37,611 nt of DNA from a virus. Where the stretch lies: positions 1-37,611 of IMG/VR virus record IMGVR_UViG_3300029813_000088; one strand, 5' to 3'. Shown in pieces: positions 18,912 to 27,657 of this stretch (position 1 is the first letter of the stretch; each line of letters starts with the position of its first letter). The notes below the pieces were generated by a model. The model searched no databases, had not been told where the DNA came from, and saw nothing but the letters and a program-made list of their open reading frames with translations. The translations under genes and the position numbers were made by a program.

Positions 18912-19877
18912 ATGGCTGCTGGAATATTCTTTGCGACTGATACCTCTGGTGGCGCTTTGTCGATGGCGACATTGTCCGCTAAAGTCAGGTACGCAGCGCA
19001 ACCGATTATGAAGTTTCAGCAATTCTGCGACGTTAAAGAAGCGTTTGGTAAGGGTAGGCACGATGAGCTTATTTACGACAAGATTTCCAACATCCTTACT
19101 GGTGGTACTGTGTTGGACGAAACGGCAGTAATGCCCGTTTCCCAATACAGTATAAAACTCGGCACGCTTTCCATTAACGAATACGGTCGAGGAATTCCTT
19201 ACACCGGCAAAGCAGATGCTTTGTCAAAGTTATCTGTAAAGGACACCATTATCGTTACTCTCAAGAATGATATGGCCAAAGCTCTTGACCAAGCTGCTAA
19301 AGACGAATTTGCTTCGTCTGATGTAACCTATACGGTTAGGGCTACTGGTTCGGGTAGGTTTAGTACGACTGGCGTTTTAGTGGCAAACAATACCTTTTTG
19401 GGAGACTTAAACGCTTATCACGTCAGAAACATCGTTACCTTTATGAAGAAGAATCACTACCCCACTTTTGACGGTCAGGATTATATTTGTATTGCATCTC
19501 CTACCGCCATCAATGGTTTATTTGCCGACAGTGGTTGGCAGGATGCTTATAAATATACCAAGCCGGAAAATATGTGGGCTGGCGAAGTAGGCCGGTATTT
19601 TGGTGTACGTTTCATAGAGGAAACTAATCTTTTATCCAATGTTTTAGGCGGAACCAGCGGTGCCGGCGGCACTTATGGTGGATTTTGTTTCTTTGGTGCC
19701 GATGCCGTTGCTTACGGCGTTGCCACCCCGCCTGAAATAAGGATTAAAGAGGTAACGGATTATCGCAGGTCTATGGGCATTGCTTGGTACGGCATTCTTG
19801 GTTTTCACAAGACTTGGGACAATTCTGATGACGGCGAGAGTCGTATAGTTTACGCTGCGGCTGGAACTGGAACTTGA
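18912..19877 (+). CDS. major capsid protein, N4-gp56 family
   Basis: 321 residues with the family's features: a long alpha-rich start (SMATLSAKVRYAAQPIMKFQ), the E-loop-like YSIKLGTLSINEYGRGIPYTGKADAL, and GRYFGVRFIEETNLLSN. HK97-fold capsid protein expected at hundreds of copies per virion. It is preceded by AGGAG and followed by a terminator hairpin, consistent with separate, high expression. Confidence 0.88.
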   Translation: MAAGIFFATDTSGGALSMATLSAKVRYAAQPIMKFQQFCDVKEAFGKGRHDELIYDKISNILTGGTVLDETAVMPVSQYSIKLGTLSINEYGRGIPYTGKADALSKLSVKDTIIVTLKNDMAKALDQAAKDEFASSDVTYTVRATGSGRFSTTGVLVANNTFLGDLNAYHVRNIVTFMKKNHYPTFDGQDYICIASPTAINGLFADSGWQDAYKYTKPENMWAGEVGRYFGVRFIEETNLLSNVLGGTSGAGGTYGGFCFFGADAVAYGVATPPEIRIKEVTDYRRSMGIAWYGILGFHKTWDNSDDGESRIVYAAAGTGT

Positions 19878-19885
19878 TTCGGAAA

Positions 19886-19918
19886 GGGGGCGGGAATAAA
19901 CTCGCCCCCTATATTTTT
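19886..19918 (+). terminator. terminator-like hairpin after the capsid gene
   Basis: GGGGGCG (19886-19892) pairs with CGCCCCC (19903-19909), loop of 10. A T-rich tail (TATATTTTT, 19910-19918) runs up to the next ATG at 19919. Probably lowers expression of the downstream genes relative to the capsid. Confidence 0.7.
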
Positions 19919-22900
19919 ATGTGGCATAAAGATATAGACGGAAAAAGAGAGTCTGAAAAGTGTAAATTCAGGATAGCATCGTTCTGCACTGGCGTTGGGC
20001 TGGATATAGGAGCAAGAGAGCAGAAAATCAACCCCAATGCTTTATCGGTGGGCGCAACAGAAGCGTGTGATGTCAAAGCGAATCTGCACGCCAACGATGC
20101 TATGGCTTTTTTAAGCGATGAACATTTTGAATACGTATTCAGTTCGCATTTGCTTGAGGAGTTTGAATCGCCCGATAAAACTTTAGCCGAATGGTGGTCG
20201 AAAGTCAAGCCAGGGGGTTATTTAATTCTTTACTGTGATGACCCTGGCTATTCGCCAAAAACCAACACCGAACTCTGCCGCATAGAAAAAAGGGCGGATT
20301 TGTACTGGGAAGATGTCTGGGCTATGCTTGAAAAAATCGGCAATGCCAAAAAAGTAAGTGCTACCCGCCACGATGAGTTCAACGAATATAGTTGGCAGTT
20401 GATTGTCCGAAAGACGTGCGGTTTTCTTAAAAAGCCGGTGGAAAGATTGAAGAAAACACGAGACTGGGGAAGAATTGTTTTCCCCCGCAAGAAAGTTACC
20501 GACAAGGAGGCGTTGGTCATAAGATACGGCGCATTTGGTGATGCTATCTGGGCGACACCTATTTTGAGAGAACTAAAAAAGCAGGGCTATTATATTGTTT
20601 ACAATACATCCGAAATCCCTGCACAGGTGGTTCGGGAGAACCCTAATATTGACGAGTTTCTCATCCAAGAAGGCGAAAGTATCCCTATGTCGGACGACGA
20701 GGATTATTGGAAATATATCGGCCAGAGTTTTGATAAAGTCGTTAATCTCTGCGGGCAAGTTGAAGATAAACTTTTAAGGGTAGAAGGTAGGACTGGTTAT
20801 GAATGGCCTCACAAAAAGAGGCACGAAAGATGCAATAAAAATTATATTGATACCTTGATGGCGGCGGCGGGCTTTCCTGATAAAAAGGGTGAATTACCCG
20901 AATTATTCTTTACGCACGAAGAAGAAGCTGCGGCACAAACTTATATGAAAGGGTTGGAGGATAGGTTTGTAGTTCTTTGGTCTTTATCAGGTTCTTCGTT
21001 GCACAAAATATATCCTCACGCAGAAAAGGTGGGCAAAATTCTATCATCTACGTTTGACGATATTGAAATTATTACAGTCGGGGACGATATGTGCCGCATT
21101 ATGGAATGGGATGCGCCGCATACCCAAAATAAATCCGGCCATTTTACTATACGTCAGTCGATGTTATTAACTAAATATGTGGACTTGGTAATAGGGCCGG
21201 AAACGGGGATACTCAACGCCGCATCCTGTTACGATACACCGAAGATGGTTTTTTTAAGTCATTCGTCAGAAGAAAATCTTACGAAATATTGGAAGAATTG
21301 TATTGCTTTGCACCCCGAAGGGTGTCCCTGTCATCCCTGCCACCAGTTGCATTTTTCTAAAAGTTGTCCTTTGGGAGCAACTGGCACGGCCGCTTTATGT
21401 GCGGAGAACATTTCTGCCCCCAATGTTTTTGGGGCTATTAAGAAAGTTTATAATCAATGGCAATATAGCAAGCCGGACAAGAAATGGGTTGGTTTTACAA
21501 TCGCTTACGATAAATTGTCTCATAGGCTTGCTGAAAGAGTCAAAAAATCTTTTCGGTATTTTCATCCCAACATTCCCTTTTTTGTCTATGACGCATCTGA
21601 CGAGAAAGAAATATTGGGCGAAGTTATAGACCCGGGCCCATATCCGGCGGGTGTTTCGATGAGACCTCGTGTTTGCGAAAAACTTCTCAAAGAATACGAT
21701 GGTATCATTTATCTTGATGTCGATACTGTTGTTGCTGCTCGGCTTGATGAATTTTTATCGGGGGGTTACGAAGTTGCTGCCACGCTTAATGTCAAGGGCT
21801 TTGGCAGGGAGGCGCTCTTTAACGATGGCGTTTTTGCCTTAACGAGTAAACAATTTGCGAAGATGTGGACGAATGGCGTTTACGATAAACACAACAATTA
21901 CAATAACGACCAATATGTTTTTAACTATCTGACGAATTTGGGTCTTTATGATACCAAAGTTGTTGATGCTGAAAAGGTTTATTATAACGAAAGGTCGAGG
22001 GAGTACTGGGGTGAAATTCAAGCGAATAACGGTAGTTTATTCTGCAATAATAGGCAATTAAAGGTTTTGCATTGGGCTGGCGGCTTCAAAGTGCCAGGCG
22101 ATAAGCTGTCCTGCGGCAAGTTCAGTGATGAAGTTCGTAAATTTCTTAACAAAGTTACCGGCACGACAGACTTCACTGATATTAAAGGCAAAGATGTTTG
22201 GTGGCCGACTGCGCCTACGAAGCCGGTTACTTCGGTTATCAGGGGTTTGAAAGTAACGAGGCGGACAGGCGTTTATGCACGATTACCGAGCGATGCGAAT
22301 GTTGTTAATGAAGTGATGGTCGAAGATTCCTACCGTCTGGGGCAACTTGAGAGAATTATACAGCCCAAAGTTATTCTCGATTTGGGCGGACACATAGGCA
22401 CGTTCGGCTTGATGGCAAAGAAGATGTGGCCGGACGCTTTACTTATTGCAGTCGAGGCCAATAAGGAGTCGTGCAGTTTTTACAAAAGGAATATGATAGA
22501 GAATAATTTCAAAAACTATCATATTCTCAATTACGGGCTATCTTATGATTCCAGAGAAACTTGTCTTGTCGAGGATTTTCAGGCGACTGGCGGCGGGATA
22601 CTTGCAACGCCCGAAAGGGTTGGGGATATTTATACCGGAGGGGGAGGCGATCGAACGCTTGGGCGTGCGGACGTTCGGACTATTACCATCGAAGAGATTG
22701 TTAAGATGTTCAACTTGGATTCGATTGACCTTGCCAAATGGGACATAGAGGGCGGCGAACTTAAATGTTGGGAAAAGATGTCTGATGAAGCCGCAGCGAA
22801 GTTCAAGTATATGATAGGCGAATTTCACGTTCCCGTTGTAGAGGGCGGAAAGGATTTCAAGCCAAGACCTATCAAGAAGGCAGAGTTCTGGGAAATAGCG

Positions 22901-23056
22901 AAAGACAAGTTTCCCCATCTGGTGTTCGACCATTACGCTTCGATTATGGATGTTGACCCCAAGACGGGGGATATTTTACGGGTGGGCATAGGCGTATTCG
23001 AGGCAATCCCCAAAGGTAGGGGCGAAAAGCAGACGAGAGAAGATTTTTTCTGTTAG
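19919..23056 (+). CDS. four-domain methyltransferase/glycosyltransferase fusion
   Basis: 1045 residues from ATG 19919 (a TTG at 19874 would add 15). Domain 1, about 1-165: class I methyltransferase (GVGLDIGA, then WWSKVKPGGYLILY). Domain 2, about 195-500: heptosyltransferase/GT9-like (IRYGAFGDAIWATPILREL; IGPETGILNAA). Domain 3, about 520-735: GT8-like nucleotide-sugar transferase with DVD at 600-602. Domain 4, about 780-1045: FkbM-type methyltransferase (ILDLGGHIGTFG at about 818-830; LAKWDIEGGELKCWE). It would build a methylated glycan on capsid protein or on a host surface glycan. The start has no good ribosome binding site. Confidence 0.8.
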   Translation: MWHKDIDGKRESEKCKFRIASFCTGVGLDIGAREQKINPNALSVGATEACDVKANLHANDAMAFLSDEHFEYVFSSHLLEEFESPDKTLAEWWSKVKPGGYLILYCDDPGYSPKTNTELCRIEKRADLYWEDVWAMLEKIGNAKKVSATRHDEFNEYSWQLIVRKTCGFLKKPVERLKKTRDWGRIVFPRKKVTDKEALVIRYGAFGDAIWATPILRELKKQGYYIVYNTSEIPAQVVRENPNIDEFLIQEGESIPMSDDEDYWKYIGQSFDKVVNLCGQVEDKLLRVEGRTGYEWPHKKRHERCNKNYIDTLMAAAGFPDKKGELPELFFTHEEEAAAQTYMKGLEDRFVVLWSLSGSSLHKIYPHAEKVGKILSSTFDDIEIITVGDDMCRIMEWDAPHTQNKSGHFTIRQSMLLTKYVDLVIGPETGILNAASCYDTPKMVFLSHSSEENLTKYWKNCIALHPEGCPCHPCHQLHFSKSCPLGATGTAALCAENISAPNVFGAIKKVYNQWQYSKPDKKWVGFTIAYDKLSHRLAERVKKSFRYFHPNIPFFVYDASDEKEILGEVIDPGPYPAGVSMRPRVCEKLLKEYDGIIYLDVDTVVAARLDEFLSGGYEVAATLNVKGFGREALFNDGVFALTSKQFAKMWTNGVYDKHNNYNNDQYVFNYLTNLGLYDTKVVDAEKVYYNERSREYWGEIQANNGSLFCNNRQLKVLHWAGGFKVPGDKLSCGKFSDEVRKFLNKVTGTTDFTDIKGKDVWWPTAPTKPVTSVIRGLKVTRRTGVYARLPSDANVVNEVMVEDSYRLGQLERIIQPKVILDLGGHIGTFGLMAKKMWPDALLIAVEANKESCSFYKRNMIENNFKNYHILNYGLSYDSRETCLVEDFQATGGGILATPERVGDIYTGGGGDRTLGRADVRTITIEEIVKMFNLDSIDLAKWDIEGGELKCWEKMSDEAAAKFKYMIGEFHVPVVEGGKDFKPRPIKKAEFWEIAKDKFPHLVFDHYASIMDVDPKTGDILRVGIGVFEAIPKGRGEKQTREDFFC

Positions 23057-23060
23057 GAAA

Positions 23061-23678
23061 ATGGATAATAGAACTATATTAGTTGAAGTTGTTTCCAAAA
23101 GCGGCAAGCCACGCTTCGCTCATATTGATACATACAGCGACAAGGATTTGATAATAGGTCGTAACTTTACTCGTCAACTTAAAAAAGAATTTGGACGAAA
23201 CATTCTTCATTGGAGCGCCCTTAAACATTGGCGGGGGGAATGGGTTTTACGGAGGTTTCTTTCGCAGGAACCAATAAAGATTGCTGTGGATTTGGGGACG
23301 GCAAAAGGAGTATCGGCAGCTTTATTGGCTTGTTATGCAGATAAAGTATATACCTTGGATAGTGAGGAAATTCTGATAGCAAATTGCATCTGGGATAAAT
23401 TCGGGATTAAAAATAAAATACAATTTTTGAGAGTCCCGACAAATGAAGACAAAACCGATATATTAAAGAACTTGGATTTCGATTTTGCCTTTATCGATGA
23501 TCAGCACGATTACGAAGGTGCTAAAATCAGTTTCGAGGCCACTGAAAAATGTGGCAGGGTTTTATTCCACGATTGTTGCAATGGTTGGCCTGGGGTAAAA
23601 AAGTTCGTTAGCACTCTCCCAAAAGAAGAAATGACCTTTAAGAATCCATTTGCTTATTGGAAAAGCAAACAAAAGTAA
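23061..23678 (+). CDS. class I methyltransferase (Methyltransf_24-like)
   Basis: 205 residues. AdoMet site IAVDLGTAKGVSAALLACYA near 74-93, acidic strand end VYTLD, and FDFAFIDDQHDYEGAKISFE near 140-160 as in Methyltransf_24 proteins that modify sugars. Four bases after the fusion gene, so probably acts on the same glycan. Confidence 0.75.
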   Translation: MDNRTILVEVVSKSGKPRFAHIDTYSDKDLIIGRNFTRQLKKEFGRNILHWSALKHWRGEWVLRRFLSQEPIKIAVDLGTAKGVSAALLACYADKVYTLDSEEILIANCIWDKFGIKNKIQFLRVPTNEDKTDILKNLDFDFAFIDDQHDYEGAKISFEATEKCGRVLFHDCCNGWPGVKKFVSTLPKEEMTFKNPFAYWKSKQK

Positions 23679-23702
23679 AACTTTATTGAAAGGAAAAACA
23701 AA

Positions 23703-24506
23703 ATGAAAGGCGCAAAAAATTTGTTGAAAACGATTTGTCTTGTGTTGTTGTTGACCGCAATTCTTGGTGGGCTTATGCAGAAATTATGGTCTGCACAGAA
23801 ATGGGCAACTACGGGCACTGACCAATACAGGGATGCAAAAGTCCAGATGGTAACCTGCACCTTTGATAACGATTGGCCATATACCAATATGAACAACCTA
23901 ACTTTAACAACAGGGCACGTACAGGGAACGGTTGTTAGGGTTGGGTATGATACTACCGGAACCGATACCCAATGGGATTTAATTCTAAAAGACCCTATGG
24001 GCTTTGCGGTTTTCACAAAGACGGACTGCACCAGTGCAACAGAACCAATTGCATACACAGTTTACGAAGACGATACAGAAGGCAACCCGCATCGAGGCGT
24101 GCCGTTTTCTGGACATCTCACTATTGATATAGACGATGTTGCCCAGCAGGACGAAGTCCAAACTTGCACAGCCGATGCTAATGCTGCTTCTGGGACTTAT
24201 GAAATTACTATTGTTGACCAGAATACTACTCCGCTCGCATATAACGCCAATACAGCCGCCATTGTAACTGCCTTGGAAGTGCTGTCGAATGTTGGCGAAA
24301 ATGGGATGACATCGGTTGTCAGTACATTAGACGAGGCCGCCACTACCGATATAGTTCTTACCTTCGCCGATTCGCTTGGTAATGTCCCTTCGGCGAGTTT
24401 TGATGTGGCTTTAACGGGCACAACGACAAGTGTTACCGTTGTGGAAACGACCGAAGGCGGAAACCTTTTAACGGAAGTAATTGTCTATGTTTGGTACGAG
24501 CAATAA
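23703..24506 (+). CDS. virion-associated protein with N-terminal membrane/signal helix
   Basis: 267 residues. The first 30 have a basic head and a hydrophobic stretch (TICLVLLLTAILGGLM), like a signal peptide or membrane anchor. The rest is Thr/Asp-rich beta sequence (TLTTGHVQGTVVRVG, later VLTFADSLGNVPSASFDVAL) as in decoration or tail proteins. Function unknown; start is backed by GAAAGGAAAAACAAA. Confidence 0.65.
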   Translation: MKGAKNLLKTICLVLLLTAILGGLMQKLWSAQKWATTGTDQYRDAKVQMVTCTFDNDWPYTNMNNLTLTTGHVQGTVVRVGYDTTGTDTQWDLILKDPMGFAVFTKTDCTSATEPIAYTVYEDDTEGNPHRGVPFSGHLTIDIDDVAQQDEVQTCTADANAASGTYEITIVDQNTTPLAYNANTAAIVTALEVLSNVGENGMTSVVSTLDEAATTDIVLTFADSLGNVPSASFDVALTGTTTSVTVVETTEGGNLLTEVIVYVWYEQ

Positions 24507-24534
24507 TGACGAACTAATTTAAGGAGAAAAACAG

Positions 24535-25257
24535 TTGAGTACCTTATCAGAAATACGAGAGGCCGTTCAATTGAACTGGCCGTCTGGTTATCACGAAAAT
24601 GATATAGATAACGACAAGGTAGATGCCTGGATAAATCGTATCCAAAGGCGGATATGCCGCAGGCACAATTTTACCTGGATGGAGCAAGAAGTTACGCAGA
24701 ATACGACCGATGAGGAGCGAAAATATTTACTGCCAGTTGCAGGAGATAGCGATTGGGCGGAAGTGGAAAGTGGTACTGTCCGGCGGTTTAAGTCAGAGAT
24801 TTCCTGCGAGCTTCAAGATTACGATAGCAATATCATAACGCTTACCAAGGCCTTCAAAGAGCAGATAGAGAACAATTCCGATTTTGACGACTTAACCGCC
24901 AAAGGAACACCGAGTCATTACTGCTTACAGCAAAGCTACTTATGGCTTTATAAACTACCTGACCACGGTGATAATGACGATACCGCTTTTGTTATCGACC
25001 TTGAATTTTACGGGTATTTAGCAGACTTATCAGGGGATACCGACACTAACACGATAACAGATAACGACCCCGAAGTTCTCGAATGCGGTGCAACTGCACT
25101 TGGTTTTAGATTCGGCCTTGATATAGAACGTGCCCAAAGTTGGTTTACTGATATGGCAGGTATTTTCGAGGAGATGAAAAGAGAAGATGAAATAAAAGAA
25201 TTAGCTACCATCGAGCAGGGTATGCGACCCCGTGATGGGCAGCAATTGGGAGTTTAA
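24535..25257 (+). CDS. head-tail adaptor-like protein
   Basis: TTG start after AAGGAGAAAAACAG. 240 residues: a helical start (STLSEIREAVQLNWPSGYHE, then KVDAWINRIQRRICRRHNFT) followed by a beta-rich middle and a C-terminal helix. This is the layout of podoviral adaptor (gp4-like) proteins that bind under the portal. Position between capsid genes and tail genes fits. Confidence 0.65.
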   Translation: MSTLSEIREAVQLNWPSGYHENDIDNDKVDAWINRIQRRICRRHNFTWMEQEVTQNTTDEERKYLLPVAGDSDWAEVESGTVRRFKSEISCELQDYDSNIITLTKAFKEQIENNSDFDDLTAKGTPSHYCLQQSYLWLYKLPDHGDNDDTAFVIDLEFYGYLADLSGDTDTNTITDNDPEVLECGATALGFRFGLDIERAQSWFTDMAGIFEEMKREDEIKELATIEQGMRPRDGQQLGV

Positions 25258-25260
25258 GTT

Positions 25261-26133
25261 ATGGCTTTTACAAATGATTGGACGGAAACCACGCCATTAG
25301 GGTCAGAGAACGCTAATACCGCTGACGATTATCTACGTGATGCCAAAGTTGATTTAGGTGAACGTCTTGAGTCGATGTTTTGTGGTTTTAATCACGATGA
25401 CCACGCTGGCGATGAGGACGAATATGGTGTTAAGCACTTGAAATTCTTTCCTGAAGATGCCGACCCTACCACCGATTCGGATTACGGATTCCTTTATGTT
25501 AAAAGTGATGGAACTACGAATGAATTATTCTGGAAGGACGGATCGGCCAATGTCAAACAATTAACCGATGGTGGCGTATTAAAGGTTGTTGCCGGTGATT
25601 ACGCAGCCGATTCGATAGACGAGGACGACATTCAACTTGCCAATACTGGAATGTTGCAAGGCGAAGTGGCTGCTACGGGAAGTTCCGCTGATATTATTGG
25701 GTTAAATGCTGACGATGTGCCAGAACTTGCTGACGGTGCTGTTTTGGCTGCTGCTACTGAAGCCGGAGATGATGACTTAACTGTTGCCAACAAAAAATAT
25801 GTAGATGATGAAATAGATGACAGAGTGGGCACTATCGGCGATATGTCGCCAAGTGATTATCAAAATGATGGCGGCGGAGATAGCAGAGAGAGTGTGACGT
25901 ACCCTAATGGTATGATAGTTAAAAGTGGGTATGTGGCGTATTCAAGCGAAGCCCAGACGATAACTTTTGACGCCGCTTTTCCGTATGGCATAGTAAGTGT
26001 GCAAGTAACGCCGGCTGATACTGATAGTAACCGTTCCGATGTGGCTGTTGGCTCGCTTGCGGTAGGTTCTTTTGTTGTGTATGTAGGAACTAACCACCCA
26101 GACGGTTTTTATTGGGAAGTTAAAGGATATTAA
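25261..26133 (+). CDS. short tail fibre protein with gp53-like end
   Basis: 290 residues. N-terminal repeated acidic turns, a helical linker (LTVANKKYVDDEIDDRVG), and a C-terminal domain AFPYGIVSVQVTPADTDSNR ending GFYWEVKGY, the pattern of the putative fibre gp53-like C-terminal domain. Such domains trimerise and contact receptors. Three bases follow the adaptor gene. Confidence 0.7.
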   Translation: MAFTNDWTETTPLGSENANTADDYLRDAKVDLGERLESMFCGFNHDDHAGDEDEYGVKHLKFFPEDADPTTDSDYGFLYVKSDGTTNELFWKDGSANVKQLTDGGVLKVVAGDYAADSIDEDDIQLANTGMLQGEVAATGSSADIIGLNADDVPELADGAVLAAATEAGDDDLTVANKKYVDDEIDDRVGTIGDMSPSDYQNDGGGDSRESVTYPNGMIVKSGYVAYSSEAQTITFDAAFPYGIVSVQVTPADTDSNRSDVAVGSLAVGSFVVYVGTNHPDGFYWEVKGY

Positions 26134-27657
26134 ATGCCAATACAACGAATGACGTTATTAGCGCCGAGGGGCGGTTTGAGATACGACATATCACCGGATG
26201 TTATCTCGCCTCTGGAGATGTCGGGTGGGCAGAATGTCTTTTTTGAATATGGTTTCGTTAAGAAAAGATACGGATATAAGAAGAAAACTGATTCCGAATC
26301 GACTGTTTTATCAAGCGAAGTAATGGGGGCAACTTGTTTCGTAAAAGATAGCTCTACGAAGTATCTGGTAGCCTTTACGTTAAAGGATATGTACCACTGG
26401 AACACTGGGGAAGAACAGTGGGACTCCAAAACAGGAGACGACCTTACTGGAGAGGATACCGACCATTTTTGGTTCGATTCAATTAGAAAAAGCACCGAGA
26501 CTGACCCTTGGCTTATCTTCACAAATGGCATTGATAATGTGCAGAAATGGACAGGGACGGGAAATCACGCCGATTTAGGCGGTTCGCCAGGAACGGCGAA
26601 GGCACTTGTCCAATTCAAAGACTATATTCTTCTGCTTGCTCCGGGGACTAATTACCAAAGAATTAAGTGGCCTGATACTGCTGACCCCGAAAATTGGAGT
26701 ACTGGCAATTCGGGTTATATAGATTTGGGTGGCTCGGATTATGTAGTTGGCGGGGTGAGATATAAGGGTGATTATGTTGTTATCGCCAAAGAAAAAAGTA
26801 TTTGGTTGGGTTACGCTACGGGCGATAGCGAGATTTTGCATTTTGATTGCAAGATTGCCGATTTTGGTTGTCCTGCGGGCAAGACCTTAAAAGTTGCTGG
26901 TAATGATGTAATCTTTTTGACTTGGGACAATATAGTCGCCTTTAACGGGGTGGATTATGACTTAATTGGCCAAGTTATCAAGCAGGAATTGTTTCGTACT
27001 ATGAACCCCGACGAGATTGGTCGTTGTTTCGCCCAAGTAAATAAAGACCAGGACGAATACGCATTACACGTTCCCTCAACGGGATCTACTTATTGCGATA
27101 TAGTTTGGGTTTATAACTATAAATTAAAGAGTTGGTATCCGCCGCATAGACTTGCAGAGGATATGCTTGGGGCGGGCGAGTTCACGGCGCACGAGAACAT
27201 AACCTTTGACGACCTTGTGGGTACATTTGACCAGCAAACGTGGCGATACGATGATAGGGCTACCGTTTCGGAAACGCCTATTATAATCTACGGTTCTACG
27301 GACAAATATGTTTACGAATACACACGGCTTGAGAACAATGATGACGGTGTTGCAATAGATGCCTATTTCGATACGAAGGACTTTAACTTTACCCAATTTA
27401 ATATCTCTCAATTGATTACGAGAATGGACGTTTACTATACTGGTAAGAGTCTTGAGGTATGGTATTCGATAGATAACGGAATTAACTGGACGTTAATTAG
27501 CACGCTTTCGGAGAGTACGAATCTTGAAATTAAGAGGTTGTTTTTTAAGGTTAGTTGTTCTCAAATTAGGTTTAGGTTCAGGAACGCTAATCTTGGTGAG
27601 CATTTCGATTTTGAAAAAGCGCTAATCTATTGGCAATCAGGAGGGGATAGATTATGA
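26134..27657 (+). CDS. tail nozzle/beta-propeller-like protein
   Basis: 507 residues. It starts RMTLLAPRGGLRYDISPDVI and repeats Trp-rich blades (YHWNTGEEQWDSKTG; VQKWTGTGNHADLG; IKWPDTADPENWSTGNSGYI; ILHFDCKIADFGCPAGKTLK), which suggest a beta-propeller. Podoviral nozzle proteins (P22 gp10, T7 gp12 equivalents) have this layout. It would extend the portal-adaptor channel. Overlaps the next gene by 4 bases. Confidence 0.7.
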   Translation: MPIQRMTLLAPRGGLRYDISPDVISPLEMSGGQNVFFEYGFVKKRYGYKKKTDSESTVLSSEVMGATCFVKDSSTKYLVAFTLKDMYHWNTGEEQWDSKTGDDLTGEDTDHFWFDSIRKSTETDPWLIFTNGIDNVQKWTGTGNHADLGGSPGTAKALVQFKDYILLLAPGTNYQRIKWPDTADPENWSTGNSGYIDLGGSDYVVGGVRYKGDYVVIAKEKSIWLGYATGDSEILHFDCKIADFGCPAGKTLKVAGNDVIFLTWDNIVAFNGVDYDLIGQVIKQELFRTMNPDEIGRCFAQVNKDQDEYALHVPSTGSTYCDIVWVYNYKLKSWYPPHRLAEDMLGAGEFTAHENITFDDLVGTFDQQTWRYDDRATVSETPIIIYGSTDKYVYEYTRLENNDDGVAIDAYFDTKDFNFTQFNISQLITRMDVYYTGKSLEVWYSIDNGINWTLISTLSESTNLEIKRLFFKVSCSQIRFRFRNANLGEHFDFEKALIYWQSGGDRL

